From contig CAMONN010000006.1 of the NCBI GenBank assembly GCA_946620645.1, forward strand, positions 1 through 35,523: a stretch of DNA of 35,523 bases, in the 5' to 3' direction. A program made the translations under genes and the position numbers. Every line of letters starts with the position of its first letter. Position 1 is the stretch's first letter. Origin of the DNA: an uncultured Clostridia bacterium. GTDB lineage: Bacteria; Bacillota; Clostridia; Oscillospirales; Oscillospiraceae. The notes beneath the pieces were generated by a model. It did no database searches. It had not been told where the DNA came from and saw only the letters and a program-made list of their open reading frames with translations. Below are positions 18,407-27,285 of this stretch, in pieces.

Positions 18407-20707
18407 ATGGCTAACAGTATAAGAAAGCTTGCGGTCGTCGGTGCGGGCACCATGGGGGCCGCTATTGCCGCCTGCGGTGCCCGCGCCGGTCTGGATGTGG
18501 TCCTTATGGTTCGCGGGAAGGGTGCTGAGAGCGGCCGGGACCGCGCCGCGAAGGCGGTGGACACCATTGTAAAGAAGGGTGAGATGAAGGGTTCGGATGA
18601 GGCGCGCATCCGGGCCGGGATTTTCTGTGCGGACATGGGGGCGGACGCGGACGTCCTGAAGGGCTGCGACCTGGTGATTGAGGCTGTCGCCGAAGACCTC
18701 GCCATTAAGCAGAATACCGCTGCGTTCCTCTTTGAGCATGCGGGGGAGGAGACGATTGTCGGTACCAATACTTCAAACATCTCCATTTCCTCAATTGCCG
18801 AGGGGCTGACGGAGGGACAGCGGCGCCGCTTCCTTGGGATTCATTTCTTCAACCCCGTCCGCTACATGGACCTTGTGGAGGTGATCTCCTGCGGCGAGAC
18901 GGACGAGGCGATTGTGCAGCGTGTGGAGACGCTGATGAATGACCGCTTCGGCAAAACCCCTATCCGCTGCAAGGATGCCCCGGGCTTCATCGCGAACCGC
19001 ATCGGTTCCATGGCGCTGACCTCTGTGATGAATGCCACTGTGGATGCCGGCTACGGCTTTGCGGAGGCCGACGCCCTGACCGGCGATCTGATCTTCCGCC
19101 CGAAGCAGGGCGCCTTCAAGCTTCTGGACCTGGTCGGCCTGGATATCAGTGTCCACACGGTGGATTATATGGCCGGGGCTGCGATTCCCGATTATGAAAA
19201 GCCTTTCCGCAACCGGCCCGGGGTCCTTTATGACATCACCTCTCGGGGTTACCTTGGCAATAAAACAGGTTCCGGCTTCTACTGCAAGCGCAAGGGAAAG
19301 AAGGGGACCGAGCGTTTTGTCTGGGATTACAAGACCTGTGAGTATGTCCCGCTGGAAAGGCCCCGCCCCGCCTCTCTCGCCGATGTCCGTGACAAGGCGG
19401 CGCGGCTTCGCGCTCTTCTGGCCGGGGATTATCCCGAGACGCCCTTCCTGCGCCGTGTGGTGCTGGAGCCGCTGTGGCTTGCAATGAAGAACGCGGATGA
19501 GATCAGCTACAGCTTCACGGATATCGACACCGCCATGCGCGGCGGATACAACTGGGTGAAGGGACCCTTCGAGCTCTGCGACCTGCTGGGGGCGAAGGAG
19601 GTCCTGAACCTGATGGCGGCCCGGGGGCTTGAGCCCCCCGCCTGGGCAAGGGAGAAGGTGGAGAAGGACGGCGCCTTCTATGCCGGCGTTTCGCCCCGGA
19701 AGGTTCCCTATCTGCAGCTGACGGACAGCAGGGCCGTGATTATGGAGAATAAAGACGCCGCCCTCTGCGACCTTGGCGACGGGGTGGCCCTTTTCACCCT
19801 GCGCACGAAGGCCAACACCTACACTACGCCTGCGGCCCAGCTGATGCTCTCCGCGGCGGAGGAGGTCGAGAAAAGCGAGGCCTTCAGGGCCATGGTGGTC
19901 TGCAACCCGGGGGCAAACCTCGGCGCGGGCGCGAATCTTTACGAAGTGGCCGCTGCCATCGAGGCGGGGCAGTTTGACCTGCTGGAGAAAAGTGTGGAGG
20001 AGTTCCAGCGTGCGAATCTCCGCCTGAAATATCTGAAAAAGCCGGTGGTTGTGGCGGCGAAGGGGCAGGCACTGGGCGGCAGCGCCGAGCTGATGCTTCA
20101 TGCCGGCTGTGTGGTCGCCCATCAGGAGCTCTATGCCGGCCTTGTGGAGATGGGCGTCGGCCTCGTTCCCTCGGGCGGCGGCTGTGCGGAGCTTCTCTTC
20201 CGCGCTACCGAGGGCCTGCAGTACGGGCAGATGGCCCGGATCCTGGCTGAGATTGATGAGCTCGTCCTTCCCATCGCCCAGGCAAAATACAGCATGAGCG
20301 CCGAGGAAGCTGTGAAAAACCGTTATCTTCGCCGCGGAGACCTGATTGTTGCCAAGGCCGATGCGCTCCTTTCACAGGCCAGGGCCACGGCCGTCCGTCT
20401 GGCGGATGCGGGCTGGCGGCCTCCGGTAAAGGGGACGGTTACTGCCGCGGGTGAGAGCGGCTACACCCATCTGATGGCCACCGTGAACGTGATGCTCTCC
20501 GGCCGGATGATGACGCCCTACGATGCCGTCATCGTGGAAAAACTCGCCCGGATCTTCTCCGGCGGCGATGCCCTCGCCGGGGAGCAGATTACCGAGGAGG
20601 ATGTGCTGTTTGAGGAGAGAAAGGCCTTTATGGACCTCTGCCATAATGAGAAGACGCTGGAACGCATAAAGGGCATGGTCGCAACGGGCAAACCCGTGCG
20701 CAACTGA
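18407..20707 (+). CDS. FadN-like 3-hydroxyacyl-CoA dehydrogenase with enoyl-CoA hydratase domain
   Basis: LAVVGAGTMGAAIAACGARAG, NTSNISISSIAEG, GIHFFNPVRYMDLVEVI, DAPGFIANRIG; C-terminal crotonase part GQALGGSAELMLHAGCVVAHQELYAGLVEMGVGLVPSGGG; SD AAAGGAG. Confidence 0.92.
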   Translation: MANSIRKLAVVGAGTMGAAIAACGARAGLDVVLMVRGKGAESGRDRAAKAVDTIVKKGEMKGSDEARIRAGIFCADMGADADVLKGCDLVIEAVAEDLAIKQNTAAFLFEHAGEETIVGTNTSNISISSIAEGLTEGQRRRFLGIHFFNPVRYMDLVEVISCGETDEAIVQRVETLMNDRFGKTPIRCKDAPGFIANRIGSMALTSVMNATVDAGYGFAEADALTGDLIFRPKQGAFKLLDLVGLDISVHTVDYMAGAAIPDYEKPFRNRPGVLYDITSRGYLGNKTGSGFYCKRKGKKGTERFVWDYKTCEYVPLERPRPASLADVRDKAARLRALLAGDYPETPFLRRVVLEPLWLAMKNADEISYSFTDIDTAMRGGYNWVKGPFELCDLLGAKEVLNLMAARGLEPPAWAREKVEKDGAFYAGVSPRKVPYLQLTDSRAVIMENKDAALCDLGDGVALFTLRTKANTYTTPAAQLMLSAAEEVEKSEAFRAMVVCNPGANLGAGANLYEVAAAIEAGQFDLLEKSVEEFQRANLRLKYLKKPVVVAAKGQALGGSAELMLHAGCVVAHQELYAGLVEMGVGLVPSGGGCAELLFRATEGLQYGQMARILAEIDELVLPIAQAKYSMSAEEAVKNRYLRRGDLIVAKADALLSQARATAVRLADAGWRPPVKGTVTAAGESGYTHLMATVNVMLSGRMMTPYDAVIVEKLARIFSGGDALAGEQITEEDVLFEERKAFMDLCHNEKTLERIKGMVATGKPVRN

Positions 20708-20719
20708 GGAGGAGTGAAC

Positions 20720-21907
20720 ATGGAACGTAAAAATGCGGTAATTGTCGCCTTCGGGCGCAGTGCCATTGCCAAGGCCATCAAGGGCAGCCTCCGCTACACC
20801 GGCTGCGTGGACTTCGGCTCTCAGGTGCTGAAGGGGATCCTGGCCAAAAATCCCGGGTTCGACCCCGCTCTTGCCGAGGACCTGATCTGCGGCTGCGCGA
20901 TTCCTGAGGCCGAACAGGGGCTGAACATCGGGCGTCTGCTGGCCGACAGCTCCGGCTTTCCCCTGACCACCGCCGGCCAGACGGTGAACCGGTTCTGCGC
21001 TTCCGGCCTGCAGTCCATCGCCAGTGCCGCCAACGCCATCATGGCCGGTCAGGCCAGGTGCATTGTGGCGGGCGGCCTTGAAAACATGAGCAAGGTGCAG
21101 ATGCACCGGGTCGCGATTATTCCGGACAGTGTGAGCTTTGCCTCCTATCCCGACAACTTTGACACCATGGGCATTACCGCCGAGAATGTCGCGGAAAAAT
21201 ACGGCATCTCCCGTGAGCGGCAGGATGCTTTCTCCTGTGAGAGCCATCATAAGGCCGCCGCCGCCATCGCCGCCGGAAAGTTCAAAGAGGAGATCATTCC
21301 CGTCCAGGCCAAGCGCCCCGTCAAAAAGCCGGACGGCACGCCGGGCTGGGAGTCCTTCACCTTTGACACCGACGAGTGCGTCCGTCCGGACACCACTCTG
21401 GAGGGCCTCGCGAAGCTGAAGCCCCTCTTCCGCATGGGCGGCAGCGTGACGGCGGGGAACTCCTCGCAGATGAACGATGCTGCGGCTTTCGTGGTCCTGA
21501 TGGAGGAGGAGTTTGCCCGAAGTCTGGGGCTTACGCCCATCGCCCGCTTCGTGAGCTTCGCCGTGCGCGGCGTCCACCCGGCCTATATGGGCCTGGGTCC
21601 CATCGAGGCCATTCCCCGCGCCCTGGACCTTGCCGGCATGACCCTTGCCGACATCGACCTTATTGAGCTGAATGAGGCTTTCGCCTCCCAGTCTCTGGCC
21701 TGCATTGATGAGCTGGGCCTTAATACCGACATTGTCAACGTCAATGGCGGCGGCATCGCCTTCGGCCACCCGCTGGGCTGCACCGGCGCGTATCTGACGA
21801 TGAAGCTGATCGGCGAGCTCCGGCGCCGCGGCCAGTCCCGCGGTCTGGTATCCATGTGCATCGGCGGCGGTATGGGTGCTGCCGGCATCTTTGAAATGAT
21901 CGACTAA
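20720..21907 (+). CDS. thiolase (acetyl-CoA C-acyltransferase, FadA-like)
   Basis: NRFCASGLQSIASAANAIMAGQ catalytic Cys region, ELNEAFASQSLA, NVNGGGIAFGHPLGCTGAY, SMCIGGGMGAAGIFE. Confidence 0.94.
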   Translation: MERKNAVIVAFGRSAIAKAIKGSLRYTGCVDFGSQVLKGILAKNPGFDPALAEDLICGCAIPEAEQGLNIGRLLADSSGFPLTTAGQTVNRFCASGLQSIASAANAIMAGQARCIVAGGLENMSKVQMHRVAIIPDSVSFASYPDNFDTMGITAENVAEKYGISRERQDAFSCESHHKAAAAIAAGKFKEEIIPVQAKRPVKKPDGTPGWESFTFDTDECVRPDTTLEGLAKLKPLFRMGGSVTAGNSSQMNDAAAFVVLMEEEFARSLGLTPIARFVSFAVRGVHPAYMGLGPIEAIPRALDLAGMTLADIDLIELNEAFASQSLACIDELGLNTDIVNVNGGGIAFGHPLGCTGAYLTMKLIGELRRRGQSRGLVSMCIGGGMGAAGIFEMID

Positions 21908-21927
21908 ATTTCAGGAGGAGCGATACG

Positions 21928-22893
21928 ATGAAAACCAGAATCACCGAACTCTTCGGCATTGAACATCCCATCATCTGCGGCGGCATGCTGTGGGTTACGG
22001 ATGCGAAGCTCTGCGCCGCCATTTCCGAGGCGGGGGGCCTGGGCTGCATTACCGCGGACCAGTACACCAGCGGCGATGCCCTGCGGGAAGCGATCCGTGA
22101 AGTCAAGGCCCTGACGGACAAGCCCTTCGGCGTGAATATCACCCTCATGAAGAGCTTCCGCATCACGGAGGAGACCTTTATGGACTTCTTCCGGGTCTGC
22201 GCGGAGGAAAAGGTCGCGAATATCGAGGTCTCCGGTCTCTTTGCCACGGACTTCATCCCCATGCTCCATGAACACGGGGTGAAAATCACCCACAAGGTCG
22301 GCGCGGTGCGCCACGCCATGAAGATCGAGCGCCTGGGCTATGACGCCGTTATCGTCGCCGGCGTGGAAGAGGGCGGCCATCCGCTGTCCGATAACGTGGC
22401 AACGTCGGTGCTTCTGCCCAAGGTGGCGGAGAGCGTAAAGATCCCCATCCTTGCCACCGGCGGCATGGTGGACGGCAAGTCCATGGCGGCCGCCCTCTGC
22501 CTGGGTGCGGACGGCATCATGATGGCCACACGTTTCCTGGCGTCTGAAGAGTGCTGGGTGCACGAGAACATCAAAAACTGGATTGTCCAGCTGAATGAGA
22601 CCGACACCGATCTCTTCTGCCACACAACGCTCCAGGCCCGCGGCGTGAAGAACAGTGTTCTCGCAAAGGTAAATGAACTGGAAAAGAATGGCGCGGAGCC
22701 TTCTGAGATTGTCCGCGCCGTCTCCGGCAAGAAGCTTCTTGCGGCCCTGCGGGAAGGCGACACCGAAGGCGCGGCCTTCCTCTTCGGCCAGAGCATCGGG
22801 CGGATTCATGACGTCAAGTCCTGCAAGGCGATCATCGACGATACCATGGCAGCCTGTGAGGAGACTCTGCGGGCCAAGGCCGCGCTTTTCTGA
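21928..22893 (+). CDS. FabK/nitronate monooxygenase-family flavin oxidoreductase (copy 1)
   Basis: RITELFGIEHPIICGGM...AISEAGGLG...KPFGVNITLM, GGMVDGKSMAAALCLGADGIMMATRFLASEEC. Confidence 0.9.
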   Translation: MKTRITELFGIEHPIICGGMLWVTDAKLCAAISEAGGLGCITADQYTSGDALREAIREVKALTDKPFGVNITLMKSFRITEETFMDFFRVCAEEKVANIEVSGLFATDFIPMLHEHGVKITHKVGAVRHAMKIERLGYDAVIVAGVEEGGHPLSDNVATSVLLPKVAESVKIPILATGGMVDGKSMAAALCLGADGIMMATRFLASEECWVHENIKNWIVQLNETDTDLFCHTTLQARGVKNSVLAKVNELEKNGAEPSEIVRAVSGKKLLAALREGDTEGAAFLFGQSIGRIHDVKSCKAIIDDTMAACEETLRAKAALF

Positions 22894-22904
22894 GGAGTAC
22901 CGCC

Positions 22905-23696
22905 ATGGAAGAGAAAGAACGCACCCCTCTGTACCGGGTGGAAAACGGCGTGGCAACCCTCACGCTGAACCGCCCGGAGACGCTGAATTCCTTCACCACC
23001 GACTTTGTCCACGAAATAAACGATGCGATCATCCGTGCCGACGGGGACGATGATGTGCGGGTCCTTCTCCTGACCGGGGAGGGCCGGGGCTTTACCTCCG
23101 GCGGAAATCTCCAGGAGCTCGCCGCCATGAACCTCGACCGTAAAAGGGCCATTTACGATGTCGACTCCACCGCCGATATGGTCCGCCTCCTGTACAATGT
23201 GAAAAAGCCGGTTATTGCCGCGGTCAACGGACCGGCCTACGGCGCGGGGATTGCCCTGGCAATGGCCTGCGACCTTCTCATTGCCTCCGACCGCGCACAG
23301 TTCGGCTTCTCCTTCACCGGGCTCGGCTTCTGCCCCGACAGCGGCACCACCTGGTTTCTGACCCGTTCCGTAGGGTATTACAAGGCCTGCGAAATTCTCT
23401 TCTCGGCTAAAACCCTCAACGCCGATGAGCTTCTCTCTCTGGGCCTTGTGAACATGGTGGTTCCCCATGAGGCGCTCCTTCCCACTGCGGTGAAGACAGC
23501 GGCCCGCATTGCAAAGGGGCCGGCCCTCGCCCTGATGCTGCAGAAGCGGGTCCTGCGCAACGCCGTCACCACCACCTTTGAGCAGAACCGGGATTATGAG
23601 GCCGTCAGCCAGATTTTCGCTTCCCAGACCGATGACTGCCGGGAGGGGCTGACCGCGGCCCTGGAGCGGCGCCGGCCGGAGTTTCAGGGAAAATAA
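22905..23696 (+). CDS. enoyl-CoA hydratase/isomerase family protein
   Basis: GRGFTSGGNLQELAAM, IAAVNGPAYGAGIALAMACDLLIASDRAQFGFSFTGLGFCPDSGTTWFL. Confidence 0.92.
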   Translation: MEEKERTPLYRVENGVATLTLNRPETLNSFTTDFVHEINDAIIRADGDDDVRVLLLTGEGRGFTSGGNLQELAAMNLDRKRAIYDVDSTADMVRLLYNVKKPVIAAVNGPAYGAGIALAMACDLLIASDRAQFGFSFTGLGFCPDSGTTWFLTRSVGYYKACEILFSAKTLNADELLSLGLVNMVVPHEALLPTAVKTAARIAKGPALALMLQKRVLRNAVTTTFEQNRDYEAVSQIFASQTDDCREGLTAALERRRPEFQGK

Positions 23697-23744
23697 CGAT
23701 TCAGCCCGGGGCCGAAGAGGCTCCGGGCTCTGGAGGTACCCGTT

Positions 23745-25088
23745 TTGAGCTGGAAAGAAGACTATCAATCAAAATTCAAAAGCGCCGAGGAGGCGGTCTC
23801 CGTCGTTAAGGACGGCGACTCGGTGGCCTACGGCGAGTTCGTTATGGCCTCCATGCTTCTCGATGGGGCTTTTGCCCGCCGGGTTCCGGAGCTGAAGAAT
23901 ATCATCCTCCGTGCCACCACCTGCCCCTTCCCGCCGAAAGCGGTGCTGGCGGACCCGAAGCTGGAGCATGTGATGTATAACGACTGGCATTTTTCGCCGG
24001 CCAGCCGGAAGCTCTGCGACGCCGGTCTCTGCCGCTATGTGCCGATGAATTACCACGCCGGCCCCGAAACCATCCGCCGCGGGCTCATCGACCGGATCAA
24101 TGTCGCCATGCTGATGGTTTCTCCTCCGGACGATCAGGGCTATGTCAGCCTCGGCACCTCCTCTTCCATTACACCCACCTATATTCAGAACGCCCGCTAT
24201 ATCATTGCCGAGGTCAACGAAAGCGTGCCCCGCACCTTCTGCGATGATGCGACAAAGGTTCACGTTTCCCAGATCGACTGTTTTGTGCAGGGGCCGAACC
24301 GGCCGCTCATTGAGGTTCCGACACCGCCGCCCACCCCGGTGGATGAAAAAATCGCCGAGCTGGTTGTAAGCCTTGTCTCCGACGGCGCCTGCATCCAGCT
24401 GGGGATCGGCAGTATGCCGAACGCTGTGGGCGAGCTGATTGCCCAGTCCGGGCTGAAGGATCTGGGCGTCCATACCGAAATGCTCTGCGACGCCTATGTC
24501 GCCATGGCCGAGGCCGGCTGCATTACCGGCCGGTACAAGACTACCGACCCCGGGAAGATCGTCTATACCTTCGCCATGGGCACAAAGAAGCTCTATGACT
24601 TCCTGGACGGAAACCCCGACTGCCTGCTGGCTCCGGTGGACTATACCAACGATCCTTACATTATCGCCAAAAACGACAATATGGTATGCCTCAATAACGC
24701 CATTGAGGTGGACCTGTACGGCCAGGTCGCCTCCGAGACCTCCGGCCCGCGCCAGATTTCCGGTACCGGCGGCCAGCTGGATTTCATCCAGGCGGCTGCC
24801 CGTTCAAAGGGCGGAAAGGGCCTGATCTGCCTGTCCTCCACCTATGCCGATCATGACGGAAGCATACGCTCCCGCATTCTGCCGCACCTGGGCCCCTGCC
24901 AGATCGTGACAGTTCCCCGCAGCTTCAATCAGTTTGTCATTACCGAGTACGGCATTGCCGACCTTCGGGCGAAAACCACCTGGGAGCGTGCGGAAGCGCT
25001 GATTTCCGTGGCACATCCGGATTTCCGGGAGGGCCTGATACATGAGGCCGAAGCGCAGGGCCTCCGCGTTCACAACATCAGAGAGTGA
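23745..25088 (+). CDS. class I acyl-CoA:acetate-type CoA-transferase (4-hydroxybutyrate/butyryl-CoA transferase family), TTG start
   Basis: LGIGSMPNAVGEL, QISGTGGQLDFIQAAARSKGGKGLICLSST, FVITEYGIADLRAKT; SD GGAGG upstream of TTG 23745. Confidence 0.88.
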   Translation: MSWKEDYQSKFKSAEEAVSVVKDGDSVAYGEFVMASMLLDGAFARRVPELKNIILRATTCPFPPKAVLADPKLEHVMYNDWHFSPASRKLCDAGLCRYVPMNYHAGPETIRRGLIDRINVAMLMVSPPDDQGYVSLGTSSSITPTYIQNARYIIAEVNESVPRTFCDDATKVHVSQIDCFVQGPNRPLIEVPTPPPTPVDEKIAELVVSLVSDGACIQLGIGSMPNAVGELIAQSGLKDLGVHTEMLCDAYVAMAEAGCITGRYKTTDPGKIVYTFAMGTKKLYDFLDGNPDCLLAPVDYTNDPYIIAKNDNMVCLNNAIEVDLYGQVASETSGPRQISGTGGQLDFIQAAARSKGGKGLICLSSTYADHDGSIRSRILPHLGPCQIVTVPRSFNQFVITEYGIADLRAKTTWERAEALISVAHPDFREGLIHEAEAQGLRVHNIRE

Positions 25089-25098
25089 GGAACAGAGT

Positions 25099-26070
25099 AT
25101 GGACAGAAAGCTGAACACCCGTATTACTGAGATGCTCGGCATCCAGCGCCCGATTCTCAGCGGCGCTATGCAGTGGCTGGCCAAAGCCGAACTGGTGGCC
25201 GCCGTTTCCAATGCCGGGGGCCTCGGCGTCATGTCTTCGGCGACCTTCCCGACGGCGGAAGACCTCAGGGCGGAGATCCGCAAATGCAAGGCCCTGACCG
25301 ACAAGCCCTTCGCCGTGAACCTCACGCTGATGCCTTCTCTGGCGCCGCCGGATTATCCGGCCTATGTGAAGGTCTGCATCGAGGAGGGAATCCGGATCAT
25401 GGAGACCTCCGGCCGGGCCCCGGAAGCCTTTATGCCCTATTTCAAGCAGGCCGGCATGAAGGTGATTCATAAATGCACCATCGTGAAGCACGCGCTGAAA
25501 GCCCAGGCCATCGGCTGCGATGCGGTCATCATGGACGGTACCGAGGCGGCCGGCCATGTGGGTGAAAACGATGTCGGTTCCATGGTCCTCTGGCCGGCGG
25601 CAGTGGACGCCCTGGACATCCCGGTCATCGCCTGCGGCGGCGTAGGGGACGGGAGAGGCCTTGCGGCGGCGCTGATGCTGGGCTGCGAGGGCGCTACCGT
25701 CGGCACCCGCTTTTTCCTCTCCGAAGAGGCGCCCGCCCTGCGTGCGGGGAAAGAGGCTGTCGCCCTTCATGCCGACGAGATGAGCACCACCCTGGTGCTG
25801 CGCCGGTTTACCAACACCACCCGCGTCCTGAATAACGGCCTTGCCGTAAAGGTGAAACAGCTGGAGGAGAGCGGGGCCCCCTTTGAGGAAATCGCTCCTC
25901 TGGCCTCCGGGCGAAGGCTGAAGGCCGCCTTTGAAACCGGGAATCTGGATGACGGCGTTCTGACCATCGGCCAGGTGACGGGCATTCTCCATGACATCCT
26001 CCCGGTTCAGGAAATCATGGACCGCATGATGGAAGAGTGCTTTGCCTGCCTCGACAGGTATCGCGGGTAA
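25099..26070 (+). CDS. FabK/nitronate monooxygenase-family flavin oxidoreductase (copy 2)
   Basis: RITEMLGIQRPILSGAM...VSNAGGLGVMSS...KPFAVNLTLMPS, DGTEAAGHVGENDVGSM, ACGGVGDGRGLAAALMLGCEGATVGTRF. Confidence 0.9.
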   Translation: MDRKLNTRITEMLGIQRPILSGAMQWLAKAELVAAVSNAGGLGVMSSATFPTAEDLRAEIRKCKALTDKPFAVNLTLMPSLAPPDYPAYVKVCIEEGIRIMETSGRAPEAFMPYFKQAGMKVIHKCTIVKHALKAQAIGCDAVIMDGTEAAGHVGENDVGSMVLWPAAVDALDIPVIACGGVGDGRGLAAALMLGCEGATVGTRFFLSEEAPALRAGKEAVALHADEMSTTLVLRRFTNTTRVLNNGLAVKVKQLEESGAPFEEIAPLASGRRLKAAFETGNLDDGVLTIGQVTGILHDILPVQEIMDRMMEECFACLDRYRG

Positions 26071-26114
26071 GAGGGCGAAGTCCCGCTATTCCACGCCCTA
26101 TTTCGCCCGGCATT

Positions 26115-26161
26115 GCTGCTTCAGCTCAGCCTAATGGCAAACCTGAGGCAGCTTGTTTTAT
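26115..26161 (+). terminator. intrinsic terminator ending the plus-strand acyl-CoA operon
   Basis: GCTGCTTCAG (26115-26124) pairs with CTGAGGCAGC (26143-26152, one G-U), followed by TTGTTTTAT. Confidence 0.7.
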
Positions 26162-26247
26162 CAGACGCAAATGATCCAATGGCCTTGATACTTCCAAAAA
26201 CACCGGCTTTCCATGCGTATAGCATGACATTCCCCGCATGGCAGGAC

Positions 26248-26276
26248 TTGTCAAAAGAATCGGTTTTTGCTATATT
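26248..26276 (+). promoter_or_regulatory. sigma70-type promoter for the MBL gene
   Basis: TTGTCA-N17-TATATT about 35 nt upstream of ATG 26311. Confidence 0.65.
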
Positions 26277-26310
26277 TAAATTGGTAGTAGAAAAAGGATT
26301 CAGTTCGACC

Positions 26311-27204
26311 ATGGGGGGATGGCCTGTGTATGAATTGGTTCAGGTTTCCGAGCGCTGTTACTATATCCAGAGCCCTGCGAAAATCGGCCTGGTCCGGCTG
26401 AACGACCGGGATGTCTGCCTGATTGACAGCGGCAATGACAAGGACGCCGGCAGGAAGGTCCGCCAGCATCTCGACTTAAACTCCTGGCGCCTTACAGCCA
26501 TCTACAACACCCATTCCAACGCTGACCATATCGGCGGGAACCAGTATCTGCAGCGCCAGACCGGCTGCAGGATCTATGCCCCGGGGATAGAGTGCGATCT
26601 TACCCGGCACCCGGTCCTGGAGCCCTCTTTTTTATACGGGGGCTTTCCCTGCGGGGATCTGCGCCATAAGTTCCTCATGGCTCAGCCCAGCGACGCGCTG
26701 GAGCTCACGCCGGAGGTGCTGCCGGAGGGCTTTGAGATGATCCCGCTTCCCGGCCATTTCTTTGAGATGGTGGGCTTCCGCACGCCGGACGATGTAGTGT
26801 ATCTCGCCGACTGCCTTTCCAGCCGGGAAACCCTTGACAAGTACCAGATCGGCTTTATCTATGATGTCGCGGCCTACCTCAAAACCCTGGAGACAGTGAA
26901 GTCCATGGAGGCCCGGATGTTTGTTCCGGCCCACGCTGCGGCCTGTGAGGAGATTTCCGCTCTGGCTCAGTACAACATCGACAAGGTGACGGAAATCGCC
27001 GAGAGGATTGTCGGGATCTGCGACAGGCCCATCTCCTTTGAAAGAATTCTGCAGAGACTCTTCACCGACTACGGTCTGACCATGAACTTTGAACAGTACG
27101 CCCTGGTGGGGAGCACCGTCCGCTCCTATCTCTCCTGGCTGAAGGATACCGGGAGACTCGCGGTTCTCTTTGAGGACAGCATGCTCCTCTGGCAGCGCCT
27201 GTAG
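26311..27204 (+). CDS. MBL-fold metallo-hydrolase
   Basis: NTHSNADHIGGNQYLQ metal motif, PLPGHFFEMVGFRTPDDVVYLAD, FVPAHA. Start at 26311 because longer ORF versions run through the promoter and terminator. Confidence 0.85.
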   Translation: MGGWPVYELVQVSERCYYIQSPAKIGLVRLNDRDVCLIDSGNDKDAGRKVRQHLDLNSWRLTAIYNTHSNADHIGGNQYLQRQTGCRIYAPGIECDLTRHPVLEPSFLYGGFPCGDLRHKFLMAQPSDALELTPEVLPEGFEMIPLPGHFFEMVGFRTPDDVVYLADCLSSRETLDKYQIGFIYDVAAYLKTLETVKSMEARMFVPAHAAACEEISALAQYNIDKVTEIAERIVGICDRPISFERILQRLFTDYGLTMNFEQYALVGSTVRSYLSWLKDTGRLAVLFEDSMLLWQRL

Positions 27205-27285
27205 CCCTGCCCTTTACCGACGAAACAAATAAAGATGTACACATATAATAAGGATTAAATACTGATTAATGCGGAGGTACTCATC

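Noticed and set aside
18791-20122. 443-aa minus-strand ORF opposite the FadN-like gene (also 20372-21769, 21904-22956, 27214-28551)
   Set aside because: Shadow ORFs with low-complexity H/R/G-rich translations and no family motif.
26113-26310. Extended N-terminus of the MBL ORF
   Set aside because: Covers the operon terminator and the MBL promoter, so it is not translated as drawn.
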